Below, in pieces: positions 13,749 to 26,500 of a stretch of DNA of 64,000 bases (position 1 is the stretch's first letter; the number at the start of each line of letters is the position of its first letter). Source of the DNA: Orthonyx spaldingii (lineage: Eukaryota > Chordata > Aves > Passeriformes > Orthonychidae); assembly GCA_013397795.1 (NCBI GenBank), contig VZTJ01005312.1:186001-250000 (forward strand). Reading direction: 5' to 3'. The translations under genes were made by a program, and so were the position numbers. The notes under the pieces are model-generated. The model did not search any database. It was not told where the DNA came from and saw only the letters and a program-made list of their open reading frames with translations.

Positions 13749-14835
13749 TGCGTTGGTTTTGTGTGGCCTGTTTTTTGGTAGTGGGGGTCCACAGAGATGG
13801 CTTCTGTGAGAAGCTGTTAGAAGCTTCCAACCATGTCCAGCAGAGCCAATCCCTAACGGCTCTGAAGACAGACATGCTGCTGGCCAAAGCTGGACCAATT
13901 AGAGATGATGGTAATGCCTCTGTGATAGCATATTTAAGAAGAAAATCAAAACAAAATGGGGGCGCAATTTGAATTACAGATAGAGAAAAGAAAGAGGTGA
14001 GAGCATGTGAGGGAAACAACATGGAGACACTAAGGTTGGTGAAGAAGGAGGGGGAGGAGGTGCTCCAGGCGCTGGAGCCCAGATTCCTTTGCAGGCCATG
14101 GTGAGGACCATGGTGAAGCAGCTGTGCCCCTGCAGCCCATGGGGATCCACAAGGGATGCCGAGATGTACCCACAACCCGTGGGGGAGGTGCTCATGCCAG
14201 AGCCGGTGGATGCCTGGAGGAGGCTGTAATCCAGTGGGAGACCCAGTGGAGAGAAGGGGCCCCTGCTTCCAAGGTGGAGCAGCCTGTCCTTGGAGGACTG
14301 CACCCTGTGGAAGAGTGACCCACACCGCAGCAATTTTGGGAGAACTGTTTGCCTATGGGAGGCACTCACAGACTCACATTGCAGCAGTTTTGAGAGGACT
14401 GCTTCTCGTGAGATTGGAACCATATTGGAGAAGTTCGTGAAGAACTGTCTCCCATGGGAAGGGACCCCACAGCGCAGCAGAGGAATGACTCCTCTTCCTG
14501 AGCAGCAAAAGAAAACCTTGGTTGACGGAACTGACCAAAACCCCCATGCCCTGTCCCCTGCGCTGTCAGTGGGAAGGAGGGAGGGGCTGGGGAAAGAGTG
14601 ATGTTTTTAAGGGCTTATTTTACTTCTCATCATCCTACTCTGATTCTGTTAGTAATAAACTCACTTTGAATTTCTAAGTTGAGCCTGTTTTGCCCTTGGA
14701 CTGCTATCTCCAGGTCCTTATCTCAACTCATGAAGCCTTCATTAAATTTTCTCTCCTCTGCCCAGCTGTGTCAGGGAAGGGTGAGTGAGCGGCTATCATG
14801 TGTGCCTGGCGTTTGGCCAGTGTCAAACCACAACA
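13749..14835 (+). mobile_element. ERVL-like solo LTR, copy 1 (~1.09 kb)
   Basis: This is a long terminal repeat homologous over its whole length to the copy at 44836-45907. Shared landmarks in order are the TG-start with 'ggcttctgtgagaagctg', 'gtccagcagagccaat', a GGACCAAT box (about 13893-13899), an AT-rich 'catattta' TATA-like block (about 13929), a purine-rich section, repeated 'gcagcag...gaactg...catggga' modules, and AATAAA (14654-14659) near the 3' third. The end reads CCACAACA. No gag, pol or env lies on either side, so it is a solo LTR left by recombination between the two LTRs of a provirus. I cannot see a clean target duplication, so the outer edges are good only to a few bases. The ERVL-like label is from memory of avian families. 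Confidence 0.8.
14654..14659 (+). promoter_or_regulatory. LTR poly(A) signal AATAAA
   Basis: A canonical poly(A) hexamer lies inside ERVL-like LTR copy 1, near its 3' end, where the R region of a retroviral LTR would terminate transcripts. The second copy has 'taatgaattc' at the equivalent place, so its signal appears lost. Confidence 0.6.
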
Positions 14836-17800
14836 CGTCTATCCAGCTCTGCAATGAAATTTTTGCAACGGATGCTCTAAAATAAAAATTAAATTTCATG
14901 TTTGAAGTTACTTTCTCCTTAGGTAAGAGATCAGAATGAGATTTACAGGCATCAGACTATGACTCTACTGCAGGGTTCGTGCAGAGCACTGTTTCAGACC
15001 ATGGGTGTTGGTGGACCTGCAAAAGAGCCAGTGCAACATTTTCCTCGCTTGGATAATGGAGAACAGTATTTCTTAGAAAGACCACTGGGAAGGGGGAAGC
15101 AGAGCAGAGTGCAGGAGCTGATATCAGGAGTTGGGTAGCTGGACACCAAAACAGTTTTTGTCAGGTCTTTTTGCTCAAAATAATGAAAGCTGACAGATCC
15201 ATCCGAAAATTAAACTTGCAAAATTCTTCAGTTTCTATGAGACTTGTTTAGCCAGCTTCAGTGTGAGTGTGTGCTGAAGAAAATCTGACAGGGAAATAGT
15301 CCCCACTATAAGTAACTGATATCAAAATGAGATCAAAAGAAACACCCTCTGTAGTGAACTGCTCTGATATAACGAGAAAAACATAGTGCAGCAGTCAAAT
15401 AAATCTCATCCCTCCCTAATTTCTATGATTGCAAACTTTCTATTGTCATTGGCCAATATCAGAGAGGGGATTAAAGCCCTTAAAACTCTTTGCAATTTTT
15501 TTGAAAAATCTAAGTCTTGCCAGTGCACAGTGGGACACAGTACAAAACATACCATGTTTTGTTAGGAACACTTTTTGAAGTACTTTTCTAATTTTTGCGT
15601 AACGTGGGCCAGGTGTGCTTGTTTCACTTCTTGCACACAGATTTATCTCTCCTTCTGCACTGGTACTGATTCCATTGCTGAAAAACCCTCAGTTGCCATC
15701 ACACAAAATGGTGGATAAGCTAATGATACAGTTTAAAGTCAAAAGTACATCTTTTTTAACAGACGTGAGGACAGACCTCTCACTTCTATGCCACTTAGTG
15801 CAAGTACTGTAAATTCAAATGCTGAGCAAAGATGTAGGATTTAATAGAATTTGAAAGATTAATGAGCTGTAGCATTACAAAGGGGTTCAAACTGTCTGAG
15901 TGAGACACCACAGTAGCAGACACCATATAGAGAAATCAGCATCGTGTACAACATATCTGAACTTTTTCTGTCTTGCCTCACTAGTTTCTGGGTATTGATT
16001 CACATTAAAATATCTTGCTTTACTTTTACTGTGTTGAGCAACTCCTTCACCCTGAATTATGTCTGGTTTAGACCTTTGCCTCTCTTTAAGATTTGTTAAC
16101 CTGCAATTCAGAGTTTACTTTTTGTTAAAAGCAAATAACTCACCGTGCCTTATTAATTGCTGACTGAAATTCGAACCAGGATTTGGGAAGACAGTAGCCT
16201 TCTTTCCTGATTGCTAACATCAATGGTCTTCTTCAGTACATCTGTAAACAGATTTGGCTTTTTAAGCCTTATCGTGGGAGAATGACAGTGTTTATTTGAT
16301 GAATGAGTGCTCTTTTCAAGGTTTCAGAAGTAACATCAAGGTTTACACCAACAAAGTATTAAAGACTTTTAATCTCAGGACACAGAATTGTTACATACAG
16401 TTCTGCAGCTTTGAACTGCAATACTTCATTTAGAAACTGCCAACTCCTTTTGTATGTGGTTTTGGTAGAGTTACGAAATAGACGTCCAAAGTGGAATGGC
16501 TTCTCAGACCTACACACTAGTACAGGGCACAATGGGGTCCAACACTGGTAGTAGTTTTGAGCTCCAGAGCTCGACCACTGTTCATATATCTAAACACCAT
16601 TTTGTGGTGAATATTTCTTCTTCTCCTACTTCAGTGAGCAAATTAGGGGATTCAATCTAAGAAAAGGGTGGGAGGGGGCAAGTGGGTGGGGTGGTCAGTA
16701 GTTTGTTCTTCACATAGCTCTGTCACTAGCTGTATAAATATCTCAGACACTGCGATTTCAATAACTGAATACTGTTTTCTGACATGCAGTGGCTTTGATC
16801 ATGTGTTAGGCTAGTGTGATGATGCAGTGCAAGATTTCTACATGTTCCCTCTGCAGTGCACCCAGAAACATATGGATCTCAATGCCTTGTGCATTAATGA
16901 GATCACATAACACCAGAGGTTCATGTGGTCTGTCCATCAGAGGAAGACCAACAACCAAGCAGCTATGTTCATTTCTGATGCATATGAATTCAAGGTTCTG
17001 ATTATATTGCTCCATTTAGAATTCAGAATTAGCAAAGCACTGAGAGAAACAGATAGTTTTTTCTAGCTGTCTAGAAAGGTAGAGATGGGGATTTATCTCC
17101 TTTGCATTAGACTTTAACATGTGGATGTCTATCTCAAAGCTAGAAATCTAAGCCCTCTACATTCAGTGGAGAGAAAAGGGTGAGGATTACCTTGTCCAAT
17201 TATAGACATTTAAAACAGATTGGATAAGTGATTTCTTCAGAGTATTCATTTGTATCCATAAGAGTGCTGTAAAAATTTAGCTTAAACAATATACTTATTT
17301 TAGTCATCTAAGCTGTGTGAAATAAACTCTCCCCAGCCTTCTGCAGTTGAGCACAGAGATAGCTCAGCAAGCTTTACATGAACTGTCTTGGATCACAAAA
17401 CTTTTCTGCTTAAGATAACCTGCGAAACTGCCTTAGTTTGTACAGATCTGTCTACTTCTCCTGCTCCTGGCCTTTGAACAAGTTCATTTAATGTTTGTTA
17501 GGGTATTTCCATAGCACACTGCAATATGTAGAGCAGAGAAGTCTCTTTCTATTACTCATTTCAACTGTTGAAGATGTTTCCTCCACACAGGTCAAAGGGG
17601 TTTGAATTGATGGGAACCCATGGTCTTGAATGTCAGGTAATTTCCAAATGCTGTGGTGCACCCTGCTACCATGAAATAATATATTTAGACATGGGAATTA
17701 GAATAATTAGAGAGTGAGTTCATACGCCTGCATAGGGAGGTTTCTAGCCTTGATGCATTACTGGAGGGTCTCATAGGCATTGACTCAAGTAAGATTCCAG

Positions 17801-19334
17801 TCTCATATACTGGTATTTTAGAGGCTTAGACTAGGCAAAATTCAAAATATTTATACAGATCACTGAAAAAATCTTGCCCTATCAAGTATGCCAGGGAAGC
17901 ATATAGTGTGTCTGTCACCTGCTGGAGGAAAAGGAAGAAAAATTAGAAGACTGAAAGGGAAGTTATATAGTGGATGCCATCCCAGAGAACTATGCACTTA
18001 GAAACACCGGACTTGTGTAACTGTCTTGTGATGAAGGCACAGGAATGACAAAGGTTATTAAGAAGCTATTTACAAATTCTGTGGCTATTAAGAGCGAAAT
18101 TAGTTTTTACACTTGCACTTTAAAAGCATTTCCAGGCTGGTTGGACTTTGTGGAAAGGCACAAAATACTGGTTTGGCCTAGTCTGTTCTTAATCAGTGTT
18201 ACTACTGTTTTGCTTTACTGTATTTGTTGGTTACAACAATTACACAAGACTTAGGAACCCACAGGCACTGGCTAAGAGCATCTAAAAGCGAAGGGTGACA
18301 TTCTGATCTCTTTTAATCTCAGCCAAAGCAATGTAAAAGGAAGAGGAGCTCCAAATCTCTTGAGAGAGATACATAGGGAGGGAGGAGTACTCTAATCCAC
18401 TATGCGTGAATGCAATCCACATCTTTCTGAAGGTGGCAGTTTGGGTTTTATTCTGCTTTCACTTATGTAATTCTGCAGCTTTCTTATAGCCCAACAGCTT
18501 ACCCACTTGGATATATTATATATGTAAATGAGAATGTGCATAGTGTGGAAGCAGAACCAATGTTTAGTGCACAAAGCTTTTGTGTGTCTGTCTATAAGAG
18601 GCATAAAAGGGTACAGCTGGGCAAGCTAGCACACACAGAGCAGTGGGATGGCTTGGTATTTTTAAGGGGGAAGGGAACTGGTATCTATTCAGGCATCTAT
18701 ACTTCAGCCAAGTGAGTGTACTGGGCTACCTGCTGTGGCTGGGGCAGCTTCAGCTCACCTCACTTCAATATCTGCTTCTAAGAAGGGAGATGCTGCGTTG
18801 TGGCTCAATGGGTCTACTGTGTTATCATCTGAGGGACTCCTGGGGTTCTTTTCTTTAAAAGAATATGGGTAATTATAGAAAATAATTTGTCCATACAGAC
18901 ACGGCAACTGTAAATAAATTTTTTAAGTGGCAGTGTTCTATACATGCAGCCAGCTACCACAGGAAATCTGGGACCAGCATTCAGAGGTGGCTCTTTCAGA
19001 GCCAAAAGCTATTTCATTTTCTAAAGCATGTGTTCGCAGTACCTGTATATCCCTGCTTAGCTGTTTCCTTCACCCACCCACCATCTTGTTTTACATATTT
19101 AATGCATGACATTTTAAGGTCTTTTTGCTTCTTCCAACTGTCCATTTAAATACCAAAACAGAACAACAAACCGAATGCTCCACTGTTTCTTGACAATATG
19201 GAAAATGAGATTGCTTTTACCTTTCCCACACAGGGCCAAAAGTAAGGCCTTCACAGGTAGGGAAGAAGAAAAGGAATTAAATCCATCTACCCAAAATACT
19301 CATGATTCAGACAGTCATCAGAGATTGATGAAAG
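14836..19334. other. Unique AT-rich intergenic or intronic DNA
   Basis: This 4.5 kb contains no recognisable gene, RNA or transposon. Open frames are all under about 75 codons and lack any motif I can name. The block near 18620-18850 is slightly richer in G and C than its surroundings but has no identifiable content. Confidence 0.5.
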
Positions 19335-19555
19335 TGGATGGATGGCCACATCCAGAGAGTAGTGGTCACTGGCTCAGAGTTGCAATGAACATCAGTGACA
19401 AGTGGTGTCCCTCAGGAGTCCATATTGGGACCAGTGTGATTTAATGTCTACATTGATGATATAGACAAAGGAATCAAGTGCACCTTCAGCAAGTTTGACG
19501 ATGACACCAAGCTGAATGGTGTAGCTGCCACACCCTGGCTAGCTGAGGTGAGCAC
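19335..19555 (+). mobile_element. CR1 LINE fragment, polymerase region
   Basis: A short plus-strand scrap of CR1 ORF2. In one frame from 19335 it gives WMDGHIQRVVV, then TSGVPQ and an LGPV block, a stop, FNVYIDDIDKGIKC, TFSKF and DDTKLNGV. These match the CR1 palm between 'W.DGR.QRVVVNG' and the FADDTKL box. Two in-frame stops are present (in the codon after LQ and at the codon before FNVY), and the FADD box reads FDDD at 19494-19505. Neither the 3' tail nor the rest of the polymerase is present, so it is a truncated copy. Its strand differs from the CR1 at 11.2 kb, so it is a separate insertion. Outer limits are uncertain by about 30 bases. Confidence 0.85.
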
Positions 19556-19659
19556 GTGAGGTGACCCTGTTGACTTGATTCCTTCTTGGTCTTGCACAAG
19601 AAAGTGCTGAAAGCAGAATTCTCCTTTTTCTGTATATGTTGGCAACATAAGGCAGCTAA

Positions 19660-19665
19660 TAGTAT
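19660..19665 (+). repeat. Left target-site duplication of minus-strand LTR
   Basis: TAGTAT here and AAGTAT at 20017-20022 flank the proposed LTR. They differ at one base, as expected for an old 6-bp duplication. This pair fixed the boundaries I chose. Confidence 0.5.
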
Positions 19666-20016
19666 TGATGCCTTTTTCTGGTCTTGGGAATGAAAAACCA
19701 GACACGGTAGAAGGGTTGGGGGTTAATTACCTCAGTATTTTAATAGGAATTCCATCCAGTGCACCACTTCACCAAGGTGAAAGGCCTTGCGGTGCCCACC
19801 ACGCATGCACCTCCCCCACCATCGATCGGAATACATTTTATAGACCTAATACATTAGCATATCTACCAAAGTGGCCCAATAAGGGGCTTGGATGATCTAA
19901 TTTCTAGTTTACAGAAGAAATTCTACTGCAGGAGCCATGGCTCCTCAAGATAGTAGGATGCTTTGTCTCCTAACTCTACAAAACCTTGGAACTATGCTGA
20001 ACTATCAGACTTAACA
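19666..20016 (-). mobile_element. Short minus-strand retroviral LTR (~350 bp)
   Basis: Read on the minus strand, the block has LTR architecture in the right order: a TG start, 'ccttattgggcc' (CCAAT-type), an 'atatgctaat' octamer-like motif, a TATA box (19834-19843), a GC-rich stem-loop region around 19775-19800, an ATTAAA poly(A) variant (19739-19744), and a pyrimidine-containing end closing in CA. The flanking 6-mers match at 5 of 6 bases. The length is close to that of alpharetrovirus-type LTRs. No internal viral gene adjoins it, so I call it a solo LTR. The family name is unknown to me; the class and the far edge (about 20016) are inference, while the TATA-to-poly(A) core is directly visible. 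Confidence 0.6.
19834..19843 (-). promoter_or_regulatory. TATA box of the minus-strand LTR
   Basis: On the minus strand this reads CTATAAAATG, about 95 bases upstream of an ATTAAA. That spacing is typical of a U3 promoter followed by a short R region. Confidence 0.5.
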
Positions 20017-20422
20017 AAGTATAAGTATGCATGTTAATACTTGTGGATACACAGAACTGTGTAAAAGGTACAAAAAGGAATAGCAAAAAATCCTTTAGGC
20101 ATCAGTATAAAAATGAGTTTTGAATATGATTAGCAAATTCCTACCAGCCTGTCATGGCACTGGAGCTGACCATATGTTACAGTAAGAAAACTCACGAGCA
20201 AGAGTCAAGACTTAGTGCCAGTTTTAGGCATGAGGTTCCCATCAAGGCCACTGTCTTAAAGTGGTATTGTAAGGAGAAGCCACTACAGTCTTAGGGAATG
20301 GATTTGGCTAGACAACAGTGGAGAATGCTAAAGCACAAAAAAGAAAAAAATTCCTAAAGGTCATGAAAAAGGAGATAAATTCCTCTTGTGAATTCCATAC
20401 TGATTTAGAAATAGAAAACTGT

Positions 20423-20546
20423 ACCAAAAAAATCCCCAAACAAGCAAACAAACAAAAATAACCAAACCAAACCAAACCAAACCAAACCAAACCAAAACAA
20501 CAAAAAAAAGCGAAAAACAAAAACCCAAAAAAAACCCCCAAAAAAC
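20423..20546 (+). repeat. A/C-rich low-complexity tract with (ACCAA)7
   Basis: Seven perfect ACCAA pentamers (20461-20495) sit within a longer run built almost only of A and C. Only a few G residues occur in more than 100 bases. The complementary strand gives a spurious Phe-Gly-Leu-Val-Trp repeat peptide. It is probably a pentanucleotide microsatellite and is likely length-variable between individuals. Confidence 0.9.
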
Positions 20547-23500
20547 CTGAAAGGTCTATTAAGAAATGGACATGGAGACCCAGTCCAACCAACCTGTTAC
20601 ACATCCCAACAACTTGACATACTGACCAGATTTCTGTGCCATGCTCCCCTTTGCCATTCTCCTGTACCATCCCTCAGGCACAGAACAACAGCTACTTAAA
20701 CACACAAATTCTACCATAACCACAGAAAAATTGACTGACTTTTGCCCTTTAAGCCTAGGAAGATGTTTAAAAACTTTCAGTTATTAATGTAAATTGGTTT
20801 TCTTATTTGTTTTTCCTAGCACAACCTTACAAATATTTTAGATCATGTTTTATTATTTAATGTTCTTAGGTCTCTGAATAAGATTATGCATTAAAATGTT
20901 AACAAAGACTATACTAATTAGGCTGTCTCACCACAAACCTTTTAGATATGAGAATACTGAAGCACAGAAAGACTCTAGCTTTCACACACACTGTGGAAGT
21001 TAGTAGCATCCAGGCAAGAAGCAGAAACACAGATTCCAATCTAAAGATCACTGAAGTCAACAGGAGTCTTTCTCTTGACATTAATGGGTTTTGGATCAAA
21101 CCTTGAATGACCTGTCCACAGTCACACAGCCCATCAGAGAGAGAAGGGAAACAGGAGACTGCTACCCAAATTACTTTTTCCAGTGAAACTGACTGGCTGG
21201 CAGCAAGATAAAAAACTCCCCTGAGGTATTATCATAGGCCATGACTTGTGCTACACATTTTCAATGACACTCCTTCATAAATGAAAAAAATGGTTCATTG
21301 CTCTGATTTTCTGAGATTATTTTCCTTTCCAAAACAGGTACATCTCTTAGAAATTTCAGAAATTTCTAGTCTGAGATGTCCACTTTAAACAGAGTAATTT
21401 CTGAGTGCTCTGAACAATACCAGGTTTTTATTGCTTTCCTATGTTTGTCTAGTAAAAAGTGGGGGCTGAGGCATGAATTTTGGTCCATCACTGAACATCC
21501 CCTTGCCTTCTGGGCCTAAGTGATAGTTCTCCAAATAGTACTTGCAAACAGTGCATCCTTTTAGTACTAAAGGCTCAAATACATGAGAAGGTCAAGTTTT
21601 TATATTGTAAAAGGAATCTAAACTATGTGTAAGTGTCTAAGTGAAAGTAGATATATATGAACGTACAAACACAGGCATACATAAATAAAGTTAGATTCAT
21701 GTCTTGGGGAGTAATGTTTAGGTATTGTACACCTACATATAAAAGCTTCTAAAATCTTCAAGAATAATTCTTTTAGATAGTAAAAGAACATTTAGTTTAA
21801 GTGCAGGACTCTGCACCAACTAGCAATATCCTAATTTCATATTGCATCATTTAACACAATGCAAACCGCCAGACTTTTATATAGCACAGCAATCTGAAGA
21901 TTCAAATGTCTGGCAACCTAGTGCAAGATTCAGCCTCTTATTCTGTTTTCGGAATAAATGTTCTCCCCCCACAGACTACAGAAAAGTTTGGACTAGATAT
22001 TTGAGATGAGAATTTCTGTGTTTTCTTTCTCTCTCATCTCCCTTCTTGTATTTTTGCTTTTTATTTTTAAAACAGCAACCTAAAAGGTCTGGATTCTGAG
22101 TTTTTCAATTACTAGAAAAAGGGAACAGTGACATAAAGGTATTTTTACTTATTAGAGCTTCTCTTGTATTTGTTTCTTCACCTGATGTCTTTCTTTGTGT
22201 AATGCCTGCCTAGCAATACGGGCAAATTGTTTCTGAAGAGCTACAGAGAAGAAAATGCTTTGATCCAATAGAAACCCATCAGTGTAATAGCAGTAGATAC
22301 CTTTTATTTTCCAGTCTTTCAATGCCCCCCTTCAATTCACAAAACACACACTCAGTGATTAAAAATTCCTATCATTTTTGTTTTAGAAGCTGGGAACCTA
22401 CAACTTTAAAGTGTGGCAAAGTAAATCTTCTGCCGGAGTGATCAAGGAATTATGCTATTGTCCTGTCTTTATGTTTTCCACAATGCATAAAGCATCACTG
22501 TCCTTAATTGTTCTTTCATCTCACCCATTGACTTGAAATCAGTATTGCTCTCCAGGAGCAGTATTAGCTTGAGAACTGGCAAAGAAAAGCAAAGAGGCTT
22601 AGCATACCTCAGCACTGCAGATTAAGTGCCTCTTCAAAGATGTCACCCCAGATGTGGCAGGCTACATTCCTACTTTCCCCTGGCAACAGCTGTGGAGCCA
22701 CATCAGTGCTACCGCCTTATGTTCCTGAACATTATGAGAAGGAATAAAAGCTGCCTTTTTAATGGCTTGGGTTTGTGTTGGAGGCATAATTTTCTGTTTA
22801 CTTTTCAAAAGGGCAAGCCTTCTTGTGTTTTCACTGCTGACAGATAAAGATGAGTTGACATCCTGTAAGCAATGCTTCATTTTTGGGCTATTTGATAGTG
22901 TACCCTGTATTGGTTTGGTTCATCATTCCTCTCAGGGACTTCAAATGTCTCTTTCACTAAGCTGTGATTACAAGCAACTGCTTGTAATTTCTTTAATGTC
23001 TTTTGTTGATTTCACTTCCAATTAAAAATGGTCGGTGGTGTGAGTTACTGTGAAGTGGGCTACGGACAGCCAGACTGCAGGTACAGTAGATGCAGCAAAA
23101 GGAGGATTTCAGGCGTGGGCTCCATCTGGGGTGGGATTGTGCACACAGGGGCAGAGAATGAAAACTGCACAGCTGTATTATGCAATGACAACAGCATCTG
23201 CTTTTTCATGTGTGCCTCAGGAAACCCGAGCTGGACTCGAACTGTGATCAAGAAGTAAAAGTTTCTGTAGTCCATCTGAGGCTACCTCTCTTCTACTATA
23301 AAGTTGTTACAACTGAAGAATAACTGCTGCTAGTGAAAAACAGGTCAACATACCAAGCATTCACTCTATCTTACTGCTTTTGATTGGCTGTAATTTATCT
23401 GTACTCTGTAACAGCTAGTATGTTGGATTCTGGGGATGTCCAGCATTTTCGGGGTTTTTTCTTTTCTTTTTCTCTTTGTATTTTTTTTTTTGGAAAGGGA

Positions 23501-26500
23501 AGACTTCATGCATTGCAATTTTTTTTTAATGGCTATGTGAGCCTTTTATTTCAAAACCTCTTACACACACAATTCAAATTCTATTACATGTAACATTTTC
23601 CTCTGAACACTACCCTTACCAACACATGTATTGACCCATCAGATCTTTCTTCTCTTGCCCAGATGTGTATTGTCCCTTTTCTCTGACAGATTTTCCTGAA
23701 CTTTTTTTCCTTTATATCAGCCTGAAATTCTCTCTTTTCTGCTAGGCTGCTTCCTTTAACTTGCATCAGTATTAGATAGTCTCATTGATCTATCTGAGGG
23801 ATCCTACATCACTAATGTCTAGATGTATTTTTGTCTGACCTGTCTCAGACTGCACATTTTTTGTAACAATCACCACAACTCCATCACTTAACACATTGCT
23901 AGTGCATACAGAGCAGGTAGAAATATATCCAGAGTATAAGTAATCCAAAATTAGTAGTCTTCATGTAGCTAATTGATTGACTTGGAATCTAGCTTACAAA
24001 TTTATCACATTTAACACTCAGTTGTGAATACATGCCAGTCATTGTCAGAGAGGAAAATGAATTACAGAAACCCCTGGTGTAATCCTCTTGGAAATTCGTA
24101 TTTCCACACCTACATAATACAAGGGACAAACCTTCCTTACACAGAGTATATCTAGGAATAACCTCTGTGAAGAAGTAGATCTATGTGCTCCACACTATAG
24201 TATAGTAGCATAATTTTAAAAGTGTGACCTATTCATAATTCTCAGAACATCATTTTTATAAGTAGCATCTGGATGTTGCTGAATGGATCCAGTTTACCTC
24301 TGTATGGTTAATAATTTATTATTATATGTGTATATTACACAACTATTTTAAGGTTCACCTTGATCATAGAGGAACGAAAACCATGTCTTATTAGGATGTC
24401 TCTGTTACCCAGAATTGATTTGTACTGTAGCTAATGAACAAAATGTAATTTTGTTTACAGTCTGTGTCCTCTGCATGTAGGTCATTCCTATGGATATCCT
24501 GGCTATTAAAAGACATCAATTCTACCTACCTATTTAAGATGCAGAATAAACGAAAAGGAATTTAGTATAAAAGTAATAGTTTAGGACAGTCAGTCGGGGT
24601 TTATTCCCCACAGAGCATTGACTGCTTCCTCTGCTGTAGGGAAGTAGCTCTGAAAGCAGCAGTTTCTCTGTGCATAGATATTCAAGTCTCTTGTTAGAGT
24701 CAGAATATGGATACTTGCAAAAGGGGCAAAACCTTATCCTGTTGCTACGTGAAACGGAGTAACAAGAAATCAGTGAAATGCAGTTTTCTTCCCAGCTACA
24801 TATCTTTATTGAATAATGCAGGAAGGATTACCCTGAGAATGTTGTGACTAGATGACCCATGCTGTCCACAGAAGAATAATATATGAAGTCTCAAGTGTTT
24901 TTCATTTCTGAAAAAACCCACTTTTTTTTAATGAGCTATGAATCAGCTCCTGATTGGAAAATTCTTGATTACACTTAGTTTCAACTTTTTTATAGGTCTT
25001 ATTTTTCTGCTTACAAAATAATGGCAAAATTGTCTTATGATCATCCTAAAGTATCTGTGCCCACTGTAGTATTGAAAGAACATAAATGACATTTTCCAGG
25101 AAAGAGCCATCCTCATCCATAATAACAAAAAACTTCGTGGCCACATATCAGTTTCATCTTAGTGTGTAACGGCTTTCTGTGCCCAAATTGCCTCCAGTGC
25201 AACTACACAGGAAAGACACAGAGCAAGCCTCTCATAAATAACATGGGAAAGTGATCTTGGAGTTCTAGTCTGCTAGGCAGAGTCATACACACTCCTGGTG
25301 ACGATAAGAAAGTGTACACAGAACAAAACTGTACAAAAGGTCTGCAGAATGGGAGAAAAATAGAAAAATACTTTTCCTCACCACTCAGATATTAGCCTGA
25401 ATTTGCACCAGAGAAAGTCCTATCACAGACAGAGCAGACAACACAGAAGAAACAATATCCAATAGAAAGGATATTACAAACAGACATGAAAAAACTGCTA
25501 GGGAAATCAAAGAAACCAGAATAGAAAGCTATAATCTTGAAAATAAAGGACATTAAATCAGGCCAAGAAACTAGGATCAACCAACATATTAAGAAGAAAA
25601 CCCTTAGTACCATAAGCATACAAAGAAGTTCTTCCAAGATTGAGGGAAAAACATATGTCCCCCTTTTGCCTTTCATTGAGTGTATTCTTGTCGCTTTAAC
25701 CAAAATGCAGCAGTTTCTACCCACACCACACCAACCCACACATCATCTTCTAAAAGGTGTAATATGTAAACTAAGTAAACACAAAAGTTCAGTCATGAGG
25801 AAAGCTGTGTGCTAAAATTACTGCTTTATAAAATTCCTAGAAAAATGGGATAGAGTTTGAGCCAGAAAATTAGGCACACTGAAATCTTTTATCTATATAA
25901 AGCTACTACATGCTTCCTTACCTGACTGACACAGGCCACAGTAGTAGCTAATAATTTTCCATAGCAATTCCTATCTCTGAGATAAAAGACACAGAAGCCA
26001 TGTGTTTTCTTCAGACTGGTTGACCAGGGTCAATCAACCAGCATACATCTATTTGCCCTTGTGGTCCTCAGTTAATTCAAATTACATCTATGATCTCTTA
26101 CAGAACGGGAAAAATGAGATGAGAGAGTGGGGCAGGGGGTAGAAAGGTGTGCAGTCAAGAATTCAGACAGAGAGACAAGGGAAACATAGAAACAGAAGCA
26201 GTGGAAGGAAAAAGTGTGTGCAAGAGAATCCAAGAGAAGCATGTTGCTCTCAAAGTCAAAACAACCTGATTTTACATGGCTAAGATAAGTGGACTTCTAG
26301 AGCTACTTTAATGTCTTTTTTCTGGTTTTTATTCTCTTCTGAATAAACTATGGGAGGCCTACTACACTGAGGAGTCTTCTTACAACACTCTGGGAGGTGA
26401 GTGATTCCCAAATACATAAAGCTGCGAAAGTGAAGATGAGAAAATGAAATCATATGGAAGTACAGAGAGTAGGAGGAGGAAGGAGAAAACAAAGACGGTA

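Noticed and set aside
20461..20495. CRISPR-like or telomeric array
   Set aside because: A simple ACCAA pentamer microsatellite without spacers; not a telomere (TTAGGG) repeat.
23028..23258. Possible small Cys/Gly-rich protein or exon
   Set aside because: 76 codons with Gly, Cys and Ser richness but no recognised spacing pattern; a second frame on each strand is open too, so it is not convincing as coding.
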